A stretch of DNA of 64,000 bases from DASUPK01 sp963763955 (GCA_963763955.1 CAVXQP010000017.1:62001-126000); one strand, 5' to 3'. Shown: positions 45,655 to 56,503, counted from the first letter of the stretch. A program made the numbers and translations. The notes: generated from the sequence alone by a model not told the origin.

Positions 45655-46040
45655 GCTGACGCGCCGTTCAGCTCGAGCGCTCCGCGCGCCGCTTCGACGT
45701 CCTCGGTGACGATCACGAGCCGGACGCCGCTGAAGATCGTGTAGGCGACATCGACGCTGACGCCCGCGTCGGCCAAATCCCTCGCGATCTCCCCCATGGC
45801 GCCGGGCTTGTCGTGTAGGTCGACGATGACGGCCTCTCGCTCGTCGGCCACCTCGATGGCGGCGTCCTCGAGCGCCGATTTCGCGGCCGCTTCATCCTCC
45901 ACCAACAGGTGGATGAAACCCTTGCCGTCCCCGACCATCGCGCAGAGTCCCTCGATGTTCACCCCCGCCCTGCCCGTCGCCTCGCCCAGCTCAGCCAGCT
46001 TTCCGGGCCGGTCCTCCATGATCACCGTCAGGTCCTTCAT
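45651..46040 (-). CDS. Tandem ACT-domain protein
   Basis: The 129-residue protein holds two ACT units: LTVIMEDRPGKLAELGEATG and VIVDLHDKPGAMGEIARDLA (about residue 70). ACT domains bind amino acids as regulatory modules. The start MKDLTV at 46040 is chosen because it begins the first strand. It is convergent with the aminotransferase gene, overlapping stops by four bases. Ligand unknown. Confidence 0.8.
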   Translation of the reverse strand: MKDLTVIMEDRPGKLAELGEATGRAGVNIEGLCAMVGDGKGFIHLLVEDEAAAKSALEDAAIEVADEREAVIVDLHDKPGAMGEIARDLADAGVSVDVAYTIFSGVRLVIVTEDVEAARGALELNGASA

Positions 46041-46125
46041 TGGGCGCCTCGTTTGATCGAGTGATCGCATCATTTACTTCGGGGGCGGCGATGTCAAACC
46101 GCGGGCCGCGAGTAGCCTGATTGAG

Positions 46126-48177
<2,052 letters not shown>

Positions 48178-48228
48178 GATGCCTGCGGTCCGCGGTGAGA
48201 TTCCGCGACAGGACCCGCGCGCCGATGG

Positions 48229-49581
48229 CTACAGAATCGGCAGGAACTGCTCGATCTCGAACGGCGTGACCCGCACGCGGTAGTCCTCCCACTCCGAGCG
48301 CTTGATCTCGATGAAGCGGTTGAACGCGTGCTCGCCGAGGACCCTCAGGACCAGCTCGGACTCGGCCGCGAGCTCGATGGCCTCGCCCAGAGTCTCGGGA
48401 AGCTCCTCGATGCCGCGGCGATGGCGCTCCTCCGGGGTGAGGTGATAGAGGTTCTGCTCCATCGGCTCGGGCAGCTCGTAGCCGTGCTCGATGCCCTCGA
48501 GCCCGGCGTGCAGCATTCCCGCGAAGCAGAGGTAGGGGTTGCAGGCGGGGTCGGGGCAGCGCAGCTCGGCTCGGGTCGCCTGCTCCTTGCCGGGGTGGTA
48601 CAGCGGGACCCGGATCAGCGCTGAGCGGTTACGGCGGGACCAGGAGAGGTAGACAGGCGCCTCGTAGCCGGGCACCAGGCGCTTGTAGGAGTTGACCCAC
48701 TGGGCGAACAGCGGGGAGATCTCGCGCGCGTGCTTGAGCTGGCCGGCGATGAACGCCTTGGCGACGTCCGAGAGGAAGTACTGGTCATCGGGATTGAAGA
48801 ACGCATTCTTGCCGTCCTTGGAAAGTGACTGGTGGACGTGCATGCCCGACCCGTTCTCGCCCTGCAGCGGCTTCGGCATGAAGGTCGCATACCAGCCGTA
48901 CTTCATCGCGTACTCCTTGACCGTGATCCGGTAGGTCATGCAGTCATCGGCCATCGCGAGCGCATCCTTGTAGCGCATGTCGACCTCGTGCTGGGAGGGA
49001 CCGACCTCATGGTGGGCGTACTCGACGTGGATGCCCAGCTGCTCGAGCGCGAGAGTCGTCTCGCGGCGCAGGTCCGAGCCGGCGTCGAGCGTCGTCAGGT
49101 CGAAGTAGCCGCCCTCGTCGAGAATCTCGGGGATGCCCGACTCGGGCTTCTCAGAGCGGAAGTAGAAGTACTCGAGCTCCGGGCCGACGTTGTAGTCGTC
49201 GAAGCCCAGCTTCTTGGCCCGATCGATGGCACGGCGCATGATCCAGCGCGGATCGCCCTCATAGGGATCACCGCCGGGGACCTGGATGTCACAGAACATC
49301 CGCGCGGTCCGGTTCGTCTCCTCCTCGCGCCAGGGGATCAACTGAATGCTGGACGGATCCGGCATGGCGATCATGTCCGACTCCTCGATCGGGTTGAACC
49401 CGCTGATCGACGAGCCGTCGAAGCCCATGCCGCCCTCGAAGGCATCCTCGAGCTCCGCTGCGTTGATCGAGAAGCTCTTCAGCTGACCGAGCAGATCCGT
49501 GAACCAGAGCCGCACGAACCGGACATCGTTCTGCTCGCAGAACGACAGCGCCTCCTTCGCCGTGGTCGTGCCGTCGGCCAT
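48229..49581 (-). CDS. glnA: Glutamine synthetase type I
   Basis: The 450-residue enzyme starts at ATG 49581 (MADGTTTAKEALSFCEQNDV) and shows DGSSISGFNPIEESDM, EVGPSQHEVDMRY, NGSGMHVHQSL and a NRSALIRVP segment. It ligates ammonia to glutamate with ATP. The adenylylation loop region reads NLYHLTPEE, resembling feedback-type GSI-alpha enzymes, so control by GlnE is doubtful. A palindrome and a divergent gene lie upstream. Confidence 0.92.
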   Translation of the reverse strand: MADGTTTAKEALSFCEQNDVRFVRLWFTDLLGQLKSFSINAAELEDAFEGGMGFDGSSISGFNPIEESDMIAMPDPSSIQLIPWREEETNRTARMFCDIQVPGGDPYEGDPRWIMRRAIDRAKKLGFDDYNVGPELEYFYFRSEKPESGIPEILDEGGYFDLTTLDAGSDLRRETTLALEQLGIHVEYAHHEVGPSQHEVDMRYKDALAMADDCMTYRITVKEYAMKYGWYATFMPKPLQGENGSGMHVHQSLSKDGKNAFFNPDDQYFLSDVAKAFIAGQLKHAREISPLFAQWVNSYKRLVPGYEAPVYLSWSRRNRSALIRVPLYHPGKEQATRAELRCPDPACNPYLCFAGMLHAGLEGIEHGYELPEPMEQNLYHLTPEERHRRGIEELPETLGEAIELAAESELVLRVLGEHAFNRFIEIKRSEWEDYRVRVTPFEIEQFLPIL

Positions 49582-49662
49582 GACGCGGAAACTTACCGCC
49601 GTCTCACATCCGCGGGCCGCCGGTCGTCGTATCAACAGGCAGAAACAGCGAGAGGCCTGTAC

Positions 49663-49679
49663 ACTTACGAGGCGTAAGT
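49663..49679. promoter_or_regulatory. 17-bp palindrome ACTTACG-AGG-CGTAAGT
   Basis: Seven-base perfect arms surround a three-base centre. It sits between the divergent glnA and CMD-like genes, 82 bases from glnA and 52 from the other. The shape matches TetR-family operators. No regulator gene is adjacent. Confidence 0.6.
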
Positions 49680-49730
49680 AACCGGCCAAAAGTAAAGTAA
49701 CGAGCTTGTGAAACGGCGGTATTGAGAGAG

Positions 49731-50297
49731 ATGACAGTCAAGACAGACGTAAGCCGCTTCCATATCCACGATGAGCTCACCGCACCGGACGGCAGTGCTC
49801 CCCTGATCAAGAGCATCCAGACCGCCGGCGGCGCCGTCTCGAAGTTTCTCGGCGTCCTCGCGGAGTCCCCCGCCGCCCTCCGCGGCTACACGCGCCTGCG
49901 CACCGAGCTTCGCTCGAGCAGGCTGCCGCGGGCGACGCGCGAGCGGATCGGGCTGGCCGTGGCGGAGTGGCGCAATGACCCCTACACACTGACCCAGTAC
50001 GCCCGGACGGCGCGCGTCGCCGGGCTCGGGCTCGACGAGGTCGCCAGGGCTCGCAATTTCACCTCCTCGGACGAGAAGGAGGCCGCGCTCCTCACGCTGA
50101 TCCGCGCGACGCTCGATCCCACCCAGCGCCCTCCGCACCATCTGGTGGAGGAGGCCCGGGAGGCCGGCTGGAGCGACGAGGAGATCCTCGACGCCGTGGC
50201 CGAGACGGCCTTGGCCGAGTTCGAGAGCCTGTTCGCCTCCGTCGCGGCGCTGCCGCAGGAGGGCGACCCGGCAGTTCTCCGGGAAGCCGCGGCGTAA
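49731..50297 (+). CDS. AhpD/carboxymuconolactone decarboxylase-like protein lacking the CxxC
   Basis: The 188-residue helical protein carries the AhpD/CMD pattern TRERIGLAVAEWRNDPYTLTQY and later FTSSDEKEAALLTLIRATLD and AGWSDEEILDAVAETALAEF. Where redox members have a CxxC and proton-relay residues, this protein has NDPYTLTQ, with no cysteine. It is therefore probably not a peroxidase. Start ATG 49731 is preferred. Controlled perhaps by the palindrome at 49663. Confidence 0.7.
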   Translation: MTVKTDVSRFHIHDELTAPDGSAPLIKSIQTAGGAVSKFLGVLAESPAALRGYTRLRTELRSSRLPRATRERIGLAVAEWRNDPYTLTQYARTARVAGLGLDEVARARNFTSSDEKEAALLTLIRATLDPTQRPPHHLVEEAREAGWSDEEILDAVAETALAEFESLFASVAALPQEGDPAVLREAAA

Positions 50298-50352
50298 GCG
50301 GCCACAGGCCGCTCATTCTGGAGCGCAGGGTCGCAGCGGGGCGTGTCGAAGG

Positions 50353-50805
50353 CTACGAAGCCGGCGGCGGCGCGACCATAGCCTCGACGGGGCCCGCGCC
50401 GACGGCCAGGAAGCCCAGGCGCTTGGCGACCTTCTTGGTCATGTCCCAGGCGTAGCCCTTGTGGAAAGGCCCGCGGTCGATGACGGTCGCCGTCACGCTG
50501 CGGTCTGCGTAGCTGAAGGTCACCTGGGTGCCACAGGGGAGCTTCCGGTGGGCCACGCCCAGCGTCGTCGGCGTCAGGGTGGTCCCGCAGGCCGTCGAGC
50601 GGCCCCAGAAGCCCGGGCCGTACCAAGTGGCCGCCTTGAAGGTGGTCCAGCTGCCGGGAGCAGAGCTGGGCTGAGCCGTCGGTGGGGTGGGCTCGGTGCC
50701 ACCCGGTACGCCGCCGGTCTGAGCGCTCGCTACCGGGGCGGCGACCATGAGGGCAGCGCCACATACGAGTCCCGCAACCGCACGAATTGTTCGCTTGCTC
50801 GTCAA
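50353..50805 (-). CDS. RlpA-like double-psi beta-barrel protein, exported
   Basis: Starting at TTG 50805 the 150-residue product has a signal peptide (AVAGLVCGAALMVAAPVASA) and a DPBB domain: ATWYGPGFWGRSTACGTTLT, LGVAHRKLPCGTQVTF and TATVIDRGPFHKGYAWDMTK. RlpA proteins act on peptidoglycan. A c-di-AMP-type riboswitch immediately upstream supports a cell-wall role; ydaO switches often control such genes. The exact start is uncertain: an ATG inside the signal region is an alternative. Confidence 0.8.
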   Translation of the reverse strand: MTSKRTIRAVAGLVCGAALMVAAPVASAQTGGVPGGTEPTPPTAQPSSAPGSWTTFKAATWYGPGFWGRSTACGTTLTPTTLGVAHRKLPCGTQVTFSYADRSVTATVIDRGPFHKGYAWDMTKKVAKRLGFLAVGAGPVEAMVAPPPAS

Positions 50806-50817
50806 CCTTCCTCTTTC

Positions 50818-50948
50818 GTTGCTTACGGGGTTAGCTGACGGGCTCGCGCTGAAAGATCGCGCTACACGGCTCGGTGGCCGCGACTCGCCCCAACTGATGG
50901 GTCCCCCGCTCTCCAACTTTTCCTGTGGATGGAGACTCAGCGGAAGTG
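50818..50948 (-). promoter_or_regulatory. ydaO/yuaA-type riboswitch (c-di-AMP)
   Basis: The minus strand has the conserved blocks GCGGGGGACCC (about 50904-50914), TTGGGGCGAGT (about 50891-50901) and GCCCGTCAGCTAACCCCGTA followed by AGC (about 50821-50843). These are hallmark segments of the ydaO aptamer. It ends 15 bases before the RlpA-like start, so it probably acts on termination or translation of that gene when c-di-AMP binds. The 5' boundary is approximate. Confidence 0.85.
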
Positions 50949-51079
50949 CGCGGCGCAGCCTAGCAAAGGTCTCGTGGATACCCGCCACTACCGACGAGTC
51001 GACCGTTCAGCCTCGAACCTTTGCGACGGACGAAATCTCCCAAGGCCCAGGCGACGGCCTTCTCCATATCCTCCGGCCG

Positions 51080-51916
51080 ATGCCATCGGCGCTGGTCACC
51101 GGAGCAGGTCGCGGGATGGGACTGGAGATCGCCCGCCGCCTCGTCCGCCGCGGCTACGAGGTGGCGGTCACCGACGTCGATGACCCGACCACGGCGGCCG
51201 CGGCCGAGCAACTCGGCGAGCGCTCCTGGCCCCTCGCCCTCGATGTCACCGACACCGAGGCATGCCGGGCGGCTGCCTCTCAGGTGGTCGAGCGATCGGG
51301 CTCCCTGGACGTCTGGGTGAACAACGCCGGGATCCTCTCCACCGGCCTCGCCTTCGAGCAGGACATGGACGTGCACCGGCGGATGCTCGAGGTGAACGCG
51401 GTCGGGACCATGAACGGGACCCTGGCGGCGATCGAGCGTATGCGACCGGCCGGGCGCGGTCAGATCATCAACCTGATCTCGCTCGCCGGGCTGGCGGCCG
51501 CCACCGGGATCGTCGGGTACTCGGCGAGCAAGCACGCGGCAATCGCCTTCAGCCTCGGCACAGCCGCGGACCTGCGGCGGGCCGGACTCGGCGGGATTCA
51601 CATCTCATGCGTCTGCCCCGACGGGGTCTGGACGCCGATGATCGCCGACAGGCTCGACGACCCCAACGACGCCCTCTCCTTCTCAGGCGTGATGCTGATG
51701 CCCGAGCAGGTCGCCGAGCACGTCGAGGGTCTGCTCGACAGGCCGAAGCCGGTCCTCACGATCCCGCGATGGCGCGGGCGATTCGCGCGGTTCTTCGACC
51801 GGCACCCGCGGCTCTCCCTTCGGCTGACGCCACTCCTGATGCGTGACGCGCTCCGACGCCAACGGGCCTTCAAGAAGAAGGTCGAGGCGGGCAAATGGCC
51901 TCCGACGTCCCCCTGA
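51080..51916 (+). CDS. Short-chain dehydrogenase/reductase
   Basis: The 278-residue protein has VTGAGRGMGLEIARRL, NNAG and YSASK. The C-terminal helix region RRQRAFKKKVEAGK is basic. It starts at ATG 51080. A methyltransferase-like gene overlaps its 3' end by 22 bases. Substrate unknown. Confidence 0.82.
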   Translation: MPSALVTGAGRGMGLEIARRLVRRGYEVAVTDVDDPTTAAAAEQLGERSWPLALDVTDTEACRAAASQVVERSGSLDVWVNNAGILSTGLAFEQDMDVHRRMLEVNAVGTMNGTLAAIERMRPAGRGQIINLISLAGLAAATGIVGYSASKHAAIAFSLGTAADLRRAGLGGIHISCVCPDGVWTPMIADRLDDPNDALSFSGVMLMPEQVAEHVEGLLDRPKPVLTIPRWRGRFARFFDRHPRLSLRLTPLLMRDALRRQRAFKKKVEAGKWPPTSP

Positions 51917-52539
51917 GAGGACCGCGCGAGCCCGGGACCAGAGCCGGGCGATTCCACACGGTGCGAGGGCCGATGGGGCTCTCCGGCTGGATCCACTACC
52001 CGGCGGCCTGGTTCCGTGCGAGATCCGGCCGAACGCCCGAGCGACCCTGGATCGTGCCGGCCGCGGTCGGCTGGCTGCGGCGGAGGATCCGTTCGGATTG
52101 GTCGATCCTCGAGCTCGGGGCGGGGCGCTCGACGGCGTGGTTCGCGCGGCGGGCGGGACGGGTGATCAGCTTCGAGGACAACGAGTTCTGGGCCGGCCAA
52201 ACAGGGGAGCGGCTGCGCGAGCTGGGGCTCGAAAACGTCGAGCTGCGCCAGCTGGCGGTTGAGGCGTTCGCGGTGGAGGTCGACGCGATGCCGGAGCACT
52301 CCTTCGACCTTGTCGTCATGGACTTTCTGGAGGCGCCATCGATGACGCGGATCGACGTCTTGAAACCGGCGATGAAGAAGGTGAAGGCCGGCGCGTATCT
52401 GCTGCTTGACGACTCCGATCGCCGCGGGTACGCCGAGGCCTTCAGACTGCTGGACGGCTGGCACTTCCGGAAGTTCGTGGGCGTCAAGGACGGCTGGCCC
52501 GAGGCCTGCGAGACCGGCGTCTTCCGCCGCCCTCACTGA
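51895..52539 (+). CDS. Class I SAM-dependent methyltransferase-like protein
   Basis: The 214-residue protein has a Rossmann motif ILELGAGRSTAWFARRAG (about residue 75), followed by EDNEFWAG and DLVVMDFLEAPSM. The last stretch AYLLLDDSDRRGYAEAFRLL is similar to methyltransferase motif III. Acceptor unknown. It overlaps the SDR end and is likely translated with it. Confidence 0.72.
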   Translation: MASDVPLRGPREPGTRAGRFHTVRGPMGLSGWIHYPAAWFRARSGRTPERPWIVPAAVGWLRRRIRSDWSILELGAGRSTAWFARRAGRVISFEDNEFWAGQTGERLRELGLENVELRQLAVEAFAVEVDAMPEHSFDLVVMDFLEAPSMTRIDVLKPAMKKVKAGAYLLLDDSDRRGYAEAFRLLDGWHFRKFVGVKDGWPEACETGVFRRPH

Positions 52540-52592
52540 CCGTCCTGCCCAAGGTCGCTCCTGGCGGCAGCAGTCGGGACCCCGGAGAAATA

Positions 52593-52618
52593 GAGGAGGC
52601 CCCTTGCGGGGCCTCCTC
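52593..52618 (-). terminator. Intrinsic terminator of rnpB
   Basis: The minus strand forms GAGGAGGCCCC-GCAA-GGGGCCTCCTC, an 11-bp stem, followed by TATTTCT. It lies immediately after rnpB. Confidence 0.8.
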
Positions 52619-52620
52619 CT

Positions 52621-52956
52621 CAGCGAGCCGGTAAGCCGGATTCTGTCTTGGGCAGCCATCCATCTGTGCGGCCCACCTGGACCTCGCCGGGCTGGGTCGA
52701 CGGTCCTGCTTGGCCTTGCACCGGGCGGGGTTTGCCATGCGCGCCTACGTCACCGCGGCGCCGGTGCGCTCTTACCGCACCGTTTCACCCTTGCCTGTGC
52801 GCGACTCACGTGTGGCCGCGCCATCGGCGGTCTGTTCTCTGCGGCACTTTCCCGCGGGTTTCCCCGGGTGGGCGTTACCCACCGCCCTTGCCCTGTGGTG
52901 TCCGGACTTTCCTCGAAGACTCCTTTCGGTTGTCTCCGCGACTGCCTAGCTCGCAT
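52621..52956 (-). ncRNA. rnpB: RNase P RNA, bacterial type A
   Basis: The minus strand contains the hallmark GAGGAAAGTCCGGACACC near its 5' end and ACAGAATCCGGCTTACCGGC near the 3' end. The ends GCGAGC and GCTCGC pair as P1. RNase P RNA removes tRNA 5' leaders. Ends are approximate to a few bases. Confidence 0.95.
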
Positions 52957-53023
52957 CACCAGGGTACCCCTGCATCGCGGCTCTGAAGAGCCGATTCGAC
53001 CAGTTTGCGGCAGCGGCCGAGCG

Positions 53024-53203
53024 TCAGGCGAGCTGGGACCCGCAGGTTTTGCAACCTGAGGTCTCCAGCTCTCCATGACACACCGGGCACTGGACCCGGC
53101 CGCGAGCCGTCAGGGCCTCCCAGGCGCCGAGGATCTGATCTTCAAGCGTCACCTCGGACGGCTCAAACAGGCGCGTCTCTTCTTCAACCGCGAGGGTGGT
53201 CAC
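53024..53203 (-). CDS. 59-residue zinc-ribbon protein coupled to lexA
   Basis: A GTG at 53203 overlaps the lexA stop (GTGA). The product is acidic then cysteine-rich: TTLAVEEETRLFEPSEVTLE, then GRVQCPVCHGELE and SGCKTCGSQLA. The four cysteines (CPVC, CKTC) form a zinc ribbon. Co-translation with LexA and its SOS box makes it DNA damage-controlled. It may help a repair or repression step; no family name can be given. Confidence 0.75.
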   Translation of the reverse strand: MTTLAVEEETRLFEPSEVTLEDQILGAWEALTARGRVQCPVCHGELETSGCKTCGSQLA

Positions 53204-53820
53204 GAAACCCTCCGGAAAACTCCCACGACGCGCCCGAGCACGCGCACGTCGCGACTTCGAATCGGCTTCATGCTCTTGTTCTCCGGCTGGAGCCGGACCT
53301 GATCCTTCTCACGGAAGAAGCGCTTCACGGTCGCCTCCTCGTCTCCGACGAGGGCGACTACGATCTCGCTGTCGCTGGCACGCTCCGTGGGGCGCACCAC
53401 GACGAAATCCCCCTCCAGGATGCCGGCGTCCTTCATGCTCTCGCCGCGCACGCGGAGGATGTAGTCCCCGTCTTCCCCGCCGACCACGTCAGGCACCTCG
53501 AGGTAGTCCTCGATGTTCTCCTCGGCGAGGATCGGCGAGCCGGCGGCGACCTGGCCGACCAGCGGCAACCCAGTCGGGCGGACGGCCTTCTTGGCCCGCT
53601 GGACCATGACCTCGAGCGCGCGCGGCTTGGAGGGATCCCGCTTGAGCACGCCGAGGCTCTCGAGCTTGGAGAGGTGCGCGTGCACCGTCGAAGAGGAATG
53701 CAGCCCGACCGCCTTGCCGATCTCGCGGACCGTCGGCGGGTAGCCATGCTTGCTGAGGTAGGTGCCGATGAAGTCGAAGATCTCCTTCTGGCGCTTCGTC
53801 AGGTCCTTGACGAGGTCCAT
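53200..53820 (-). CDS. lexA: LexA repressor
   Basis: The 206-residue protein has the LexA helix-turn-helix (PPTVREIGKAVGLHSSSTVHAHLSKLESLGVLKRD), an Ala-Gly cleavage area (GQVAAGSPILAEENIEDYLE), a catalytic serine in RGESMKDAGI and a lysine in ATVKRF. It shuts off DNA-repair genes until RecA-stimulated self-cleavage. An SOS box at 53873-53886 lies 53 bases upstream, giving autoregulation. A zinc-ribbon gene is coupled at its end. Confidence 0.95.
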   Translation of the reverse strand: MDLVKDLTKRQKEIFDFIGTYLSKHGYPPTVREIGKAVGLHSSSTVHAHLSKLESLGVLKRDPSKPRALEVMVQRAKKAVRPTGLPLVGQVAAGSPILAEENIEDYLEVPDVVGGEDGDYILRVRGESMKDAGILEGDFVVVRPTERASDSEIVVALVGDEEATVKRFFREKDQVRLQPENKSMKPIRSRDVRVLGRVVGVFRRVS

Positions 53821-53872
53821 TTAATCCTCCTCATTCAGTTGCGCTGGACGGGCGGCGCTGCTTTGGGGTGGG

Positions 53873-53886
53873 CGAACACATGTTCG
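53873..53886. promoter_or_regulatory. SOS box CGAACACATGTTCG
   Basis: The sequence CGAAC-ACAT-GTTCG fits the actinobacterial LexA box with perfect 5-bp arms. It lies upstream of lexA. Confidence 0.9.
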
Positions 53887-53989
53887 GAGAGTAGCGCCAC
53901 CTGCGGACGGTTGCAAGCAGCGTTCTGAGACGAACCATCGCCACGGGGCGCGCGACCTCGCGGCCGCGGCCATTATCATCCGCGACCTC

Positions 53990-54075
<86 letters not shown>

Positions 54076-54080
54076 CGGAA

Positions 54081-54108
54081 GAACCCGCTGGTAATCAGCG
54101 GGTTCTTT
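54081..54108 (+). terminator. Intrinsic terminator after tRNA-Leu
   Basis: GAACCCGCTG-GTAAT-CAGCGGGTTC followed by TTT. This 10-bp stem lies just after tRNA-Leu. Confidence 0.85.
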
Positions 54109-54192
54109 GCGTTTCAGGATCCGAGGCCTGCGGCCGGCATTTCGGCCCGTGGTACCAATGAGGTACCAATTTCTTCCGCAACTGCAAAAGCG

Positions 54193-54212
54193 CCGCTTTG
54201 CATGGAAAGCAG
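54193..54212 (+). repeat. Type A palindromic site (CCGCTTT-GCATGG-AAAGCAG)
   Basis: It lies 80 bases after the tRNA-Leu terminator. The extended flank AAAGCAGCGGTTT is shared with the sites at 56484 and 59007. No clear promoter downstream. A direct repeat GGTACCAAT occurs twice just before it (54153-54171). The other bases between 54109 and 54324 show nothing convincing. Confidence 0.65.
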
Positions 54213-54324
54213 CGGTTTCGGCGCCCAAGGCGATTGCTGTTACTCCGTGGTCCCCCACGATGCGGGATCGGTCGGCAATACCGGTCCGGATGGGGATTCA
54301 CAGGGTTAGCGTGATCAGAGGCCT

Positions 54325-55790
54325 ATGCGAGACCACGGAGTGAAGCCCTCCTTCCACCATCCACCAATACTTGCGTGCGGGCTGGCGCTGCTGATCGCCG
54401 CGTGCGGGATGCTCCTGTCGACCTCAGGGGCCCTGGCCGCGCATCAGGGCGCCGTGCTGGTCAAGGACACAAGGCCGGGCCGCGCCGGCGGCATCCAGGG
54501 TCCCCTCCCCGTCAGCGGGGATTTCTCCCCCCAGCTCGCCAACGACAGCGGCACCCTCTACTTCAGCGCCGACGACGGCAGGCATGGCCATGAGCTCTGG
54601 CGGAGTGACGGCACCCGCAAGGGGACTCGGATGGTCAAGGACATCAACCCCGGTCCCGCCGGCAGCCTCTTCGGAATCACCCCGTCATCGTCGGGCACAC
54701 CCTTCTACTTCTTTCCCGACGACGGCGTCCACGGCGCGGAGCTCTGGCGCAGTGACGGCACAGCGGCCGGGACGAGCCTGGTCAAGGACCTCTACCCCGG
54801 TCCCACCGGCAGCCTCTTCGCCGGGACCGGGGTCGGCCACGAGCTCATCAACCTCAACGGCACCCTCTACTTCTCTTACTCCGGCTTCCCGAACTCTCAA
54901 AACGAAGGGCTTTACCGAAGCGACGGCACCGACGCGGGGACGATCTTGGTCAGGAAGATCGTCGGCGTGCGGGCACTCACCAGCTTCAATGGAACCCTCT
55001 ACTTCGGGGGTGCCGGCGACGATCCAACCTTCAAGATCGGGCTGTGGCGAAGCGACGGCACGGCGGCGGGAACCACAAACATCAAGGAGGCCCAAGGCCA
55101 GGTCCCCAGTGAGATCATCAATGTCAACGGCACGATGTACATCGGCGACGGCAACAGTGGCCTCTGGCGGAGCGACGGCACCGAGGCCGGCACGGCGGTG
55201 GTCAAGAACATCGCTCCCGCGGTCGCCATTCACGACCTCACGGCCGTCGACGGCGCCGTGTACTTTCTGGCCTCGTCGGGTTGCTGAACAACCGCCCCGA
55301 CGAGCTGTGGCGGAGCGACGGGACCGAGGCGGGGACCACCATCGTCAAGTACCTCAACGTCGAGCCCGGATACGGGTTCGACCTCGCCGCCTTCAAGGGC
55401 AAGCTCTACTTCACCACTGGGGGATTGCTGTGGCGAAGCGACGGCACCCCGCAGGGAACGACTGTCATCAAAGGCAACTGCACGCCCAAAGCGGGGCCCG
55501 GCACGAGATGCTTCGGCGGCCTGATGTCGACTGGCCCCAACGGCAGCCTGTACCTCTCCGGGAGCGACAGGAAACACGGAACAGAACTCTGGCGAAGCGA
55601 CGGCACTCGCAAGGGCACGAGGATCGTCAGCAACATTCGCCCCGGCAGCGCCTCCAGCCTGCCGATGTACCTCACCGCAGTCAATCGCACCCTCTTCTTC
55701 ACGGCCAAGGACGGCAGACACGGCAGGGAGCTGTGGAGGGTCGGACCAAGGCCGTGTAAGACGGCCAAGGGAAAGTGCAAGAAGGGATAG
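54325..55790 (+). pseudogene. Secreted ELWRSDGT-repeat protein, one frameshift
   Basis: The protein starts MRDHGVKPSFHHPPILACGL with a signal segment and has about nine repeats of about 45 residues, each with ELWRSDGTxxGTxxVKDIxPG and LYFSADDG. The repeats form a beta-propeller-like fold found in secreted or surface proteins. The frame is lost at about 55281 (TCGGGTTGCTG). Adding one T (GGTTTGCTG) joins LASSG to LLNNRPDELW and runs to TAG 55790, giving about 488 residues. Confidence 0.75.
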
Positions 55791-55802
55791 GACTCCTCAT
55801 AG

Positions 55803-55822
55803 CTGCTTTGGACGAAGAGCGC
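55803..55822 (+). repeat. Type B palindromic site at the recombinase 3' end
   Basis: CTGCTTT-GGACGA-AGAGCGC abuts the recombinase stop (TAG on the minus strand at 55822-55824). Compared with the sites at 58505 and 60388, the arms and the flank GCGCTA are the same but the centre is inverted (GGACGA versus TCGTCC). Confidence 0.6.
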
Positions 55823-56455
55823 TAGCCGACGAGCGCGGCTGTCGCCGGTATGACCGGTGCCCGACGACTGCGAACCGTCTCGATGATCTCGCCGCTATCG
55901 ATTCCCTGGAGGTAGATCGAAGTCACGCCAAGGTTCGCGTGTCCGAGCTGACGCTGTATGACGTTGATCGGAAGGCCTTCCCGCGCCATCTCGACCGCAT
56001 GGGCGTGACGCAGCTGGTGAGGAGCGAAGCGGCGTCTGACGCCTGCCTTTGACGCCCTCGCGTGGAGCGCTGTCCGCGCGTGCGCGCTCGACCAGGGCCG
56101 CCCGCAGCTTGGTCCCGCGATGACACAGAAGAGCGGGCCGATCGGCAGCGACATGCGGGTCTCGAGCCAAGGACGAAGCTGCCCCCAGGCCCAATCGTCC
56201 ATCCCGACCTCTCGGCGACGACCACCCTTTCCTTGACGAACAATCAGAGAGCCCGGGCGACCTCGAGATCGCCCTCGGTGAGCGCAAGCGCCTCGGAGAT
56301 CCGTAGCCCGGCCCGCCAGAGGACAACGATCAGACCGCGGAGCCGCTGCCCGAATGGGCTATCGCCGGCGGCCTTCATCACCGCGATATCTCTTCGACAC
56401 GGGGCGGGTCGGCTGGATAGCGGCGTCCCTTGTTGCCTGGCCTGACACTGAGCAT
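55822..56455 (-). pseudogene. Short tyrosine recombinase (integrase), two -1 frameshifts
   Basis: Starting at ATG 56455 after GGAGGA, the rebuilt product (about 212 residues) is MLSVRPGNKGRRYPADPPRV, then VMKAAGDSPFGQRLRGLIVV, RAGLRISEALAL (first catalytic Arg), LIVRQGKGGRRREVG, HQLRHAHAVEMA (HxxR), LGHANLGVTSIYLQ (His and catalytic Tyr). All catalytic residues can be seen once single missing bases at about 56382 and 56252-56254 are restored. It lacks most of the N-terminal core-binding domain, resembling minimal integrases. Type B sites flank the gene as inverted copies. Confidence 0.8.
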
Positions 56456-56483
56456 CGTTCCTCCGTTCGTTCGGGAGGGAGGG

Positions 56484-56503
56484 ATGCTTCTCGTCCAAAG
56501 CAG
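56484..56503 (-). repeat. Type B palindromic site upstream of recombinase
   Basis: The plus strand reads ATGCTTC-TCGTCC-AAAGCAG. It lies 29 bases before the recombinase ATG. On the minus strand GCTGCTTTGGACGAGAAGC is a near match to the site at 55803, so the two face each other across the gene. Confidence 0.6.
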
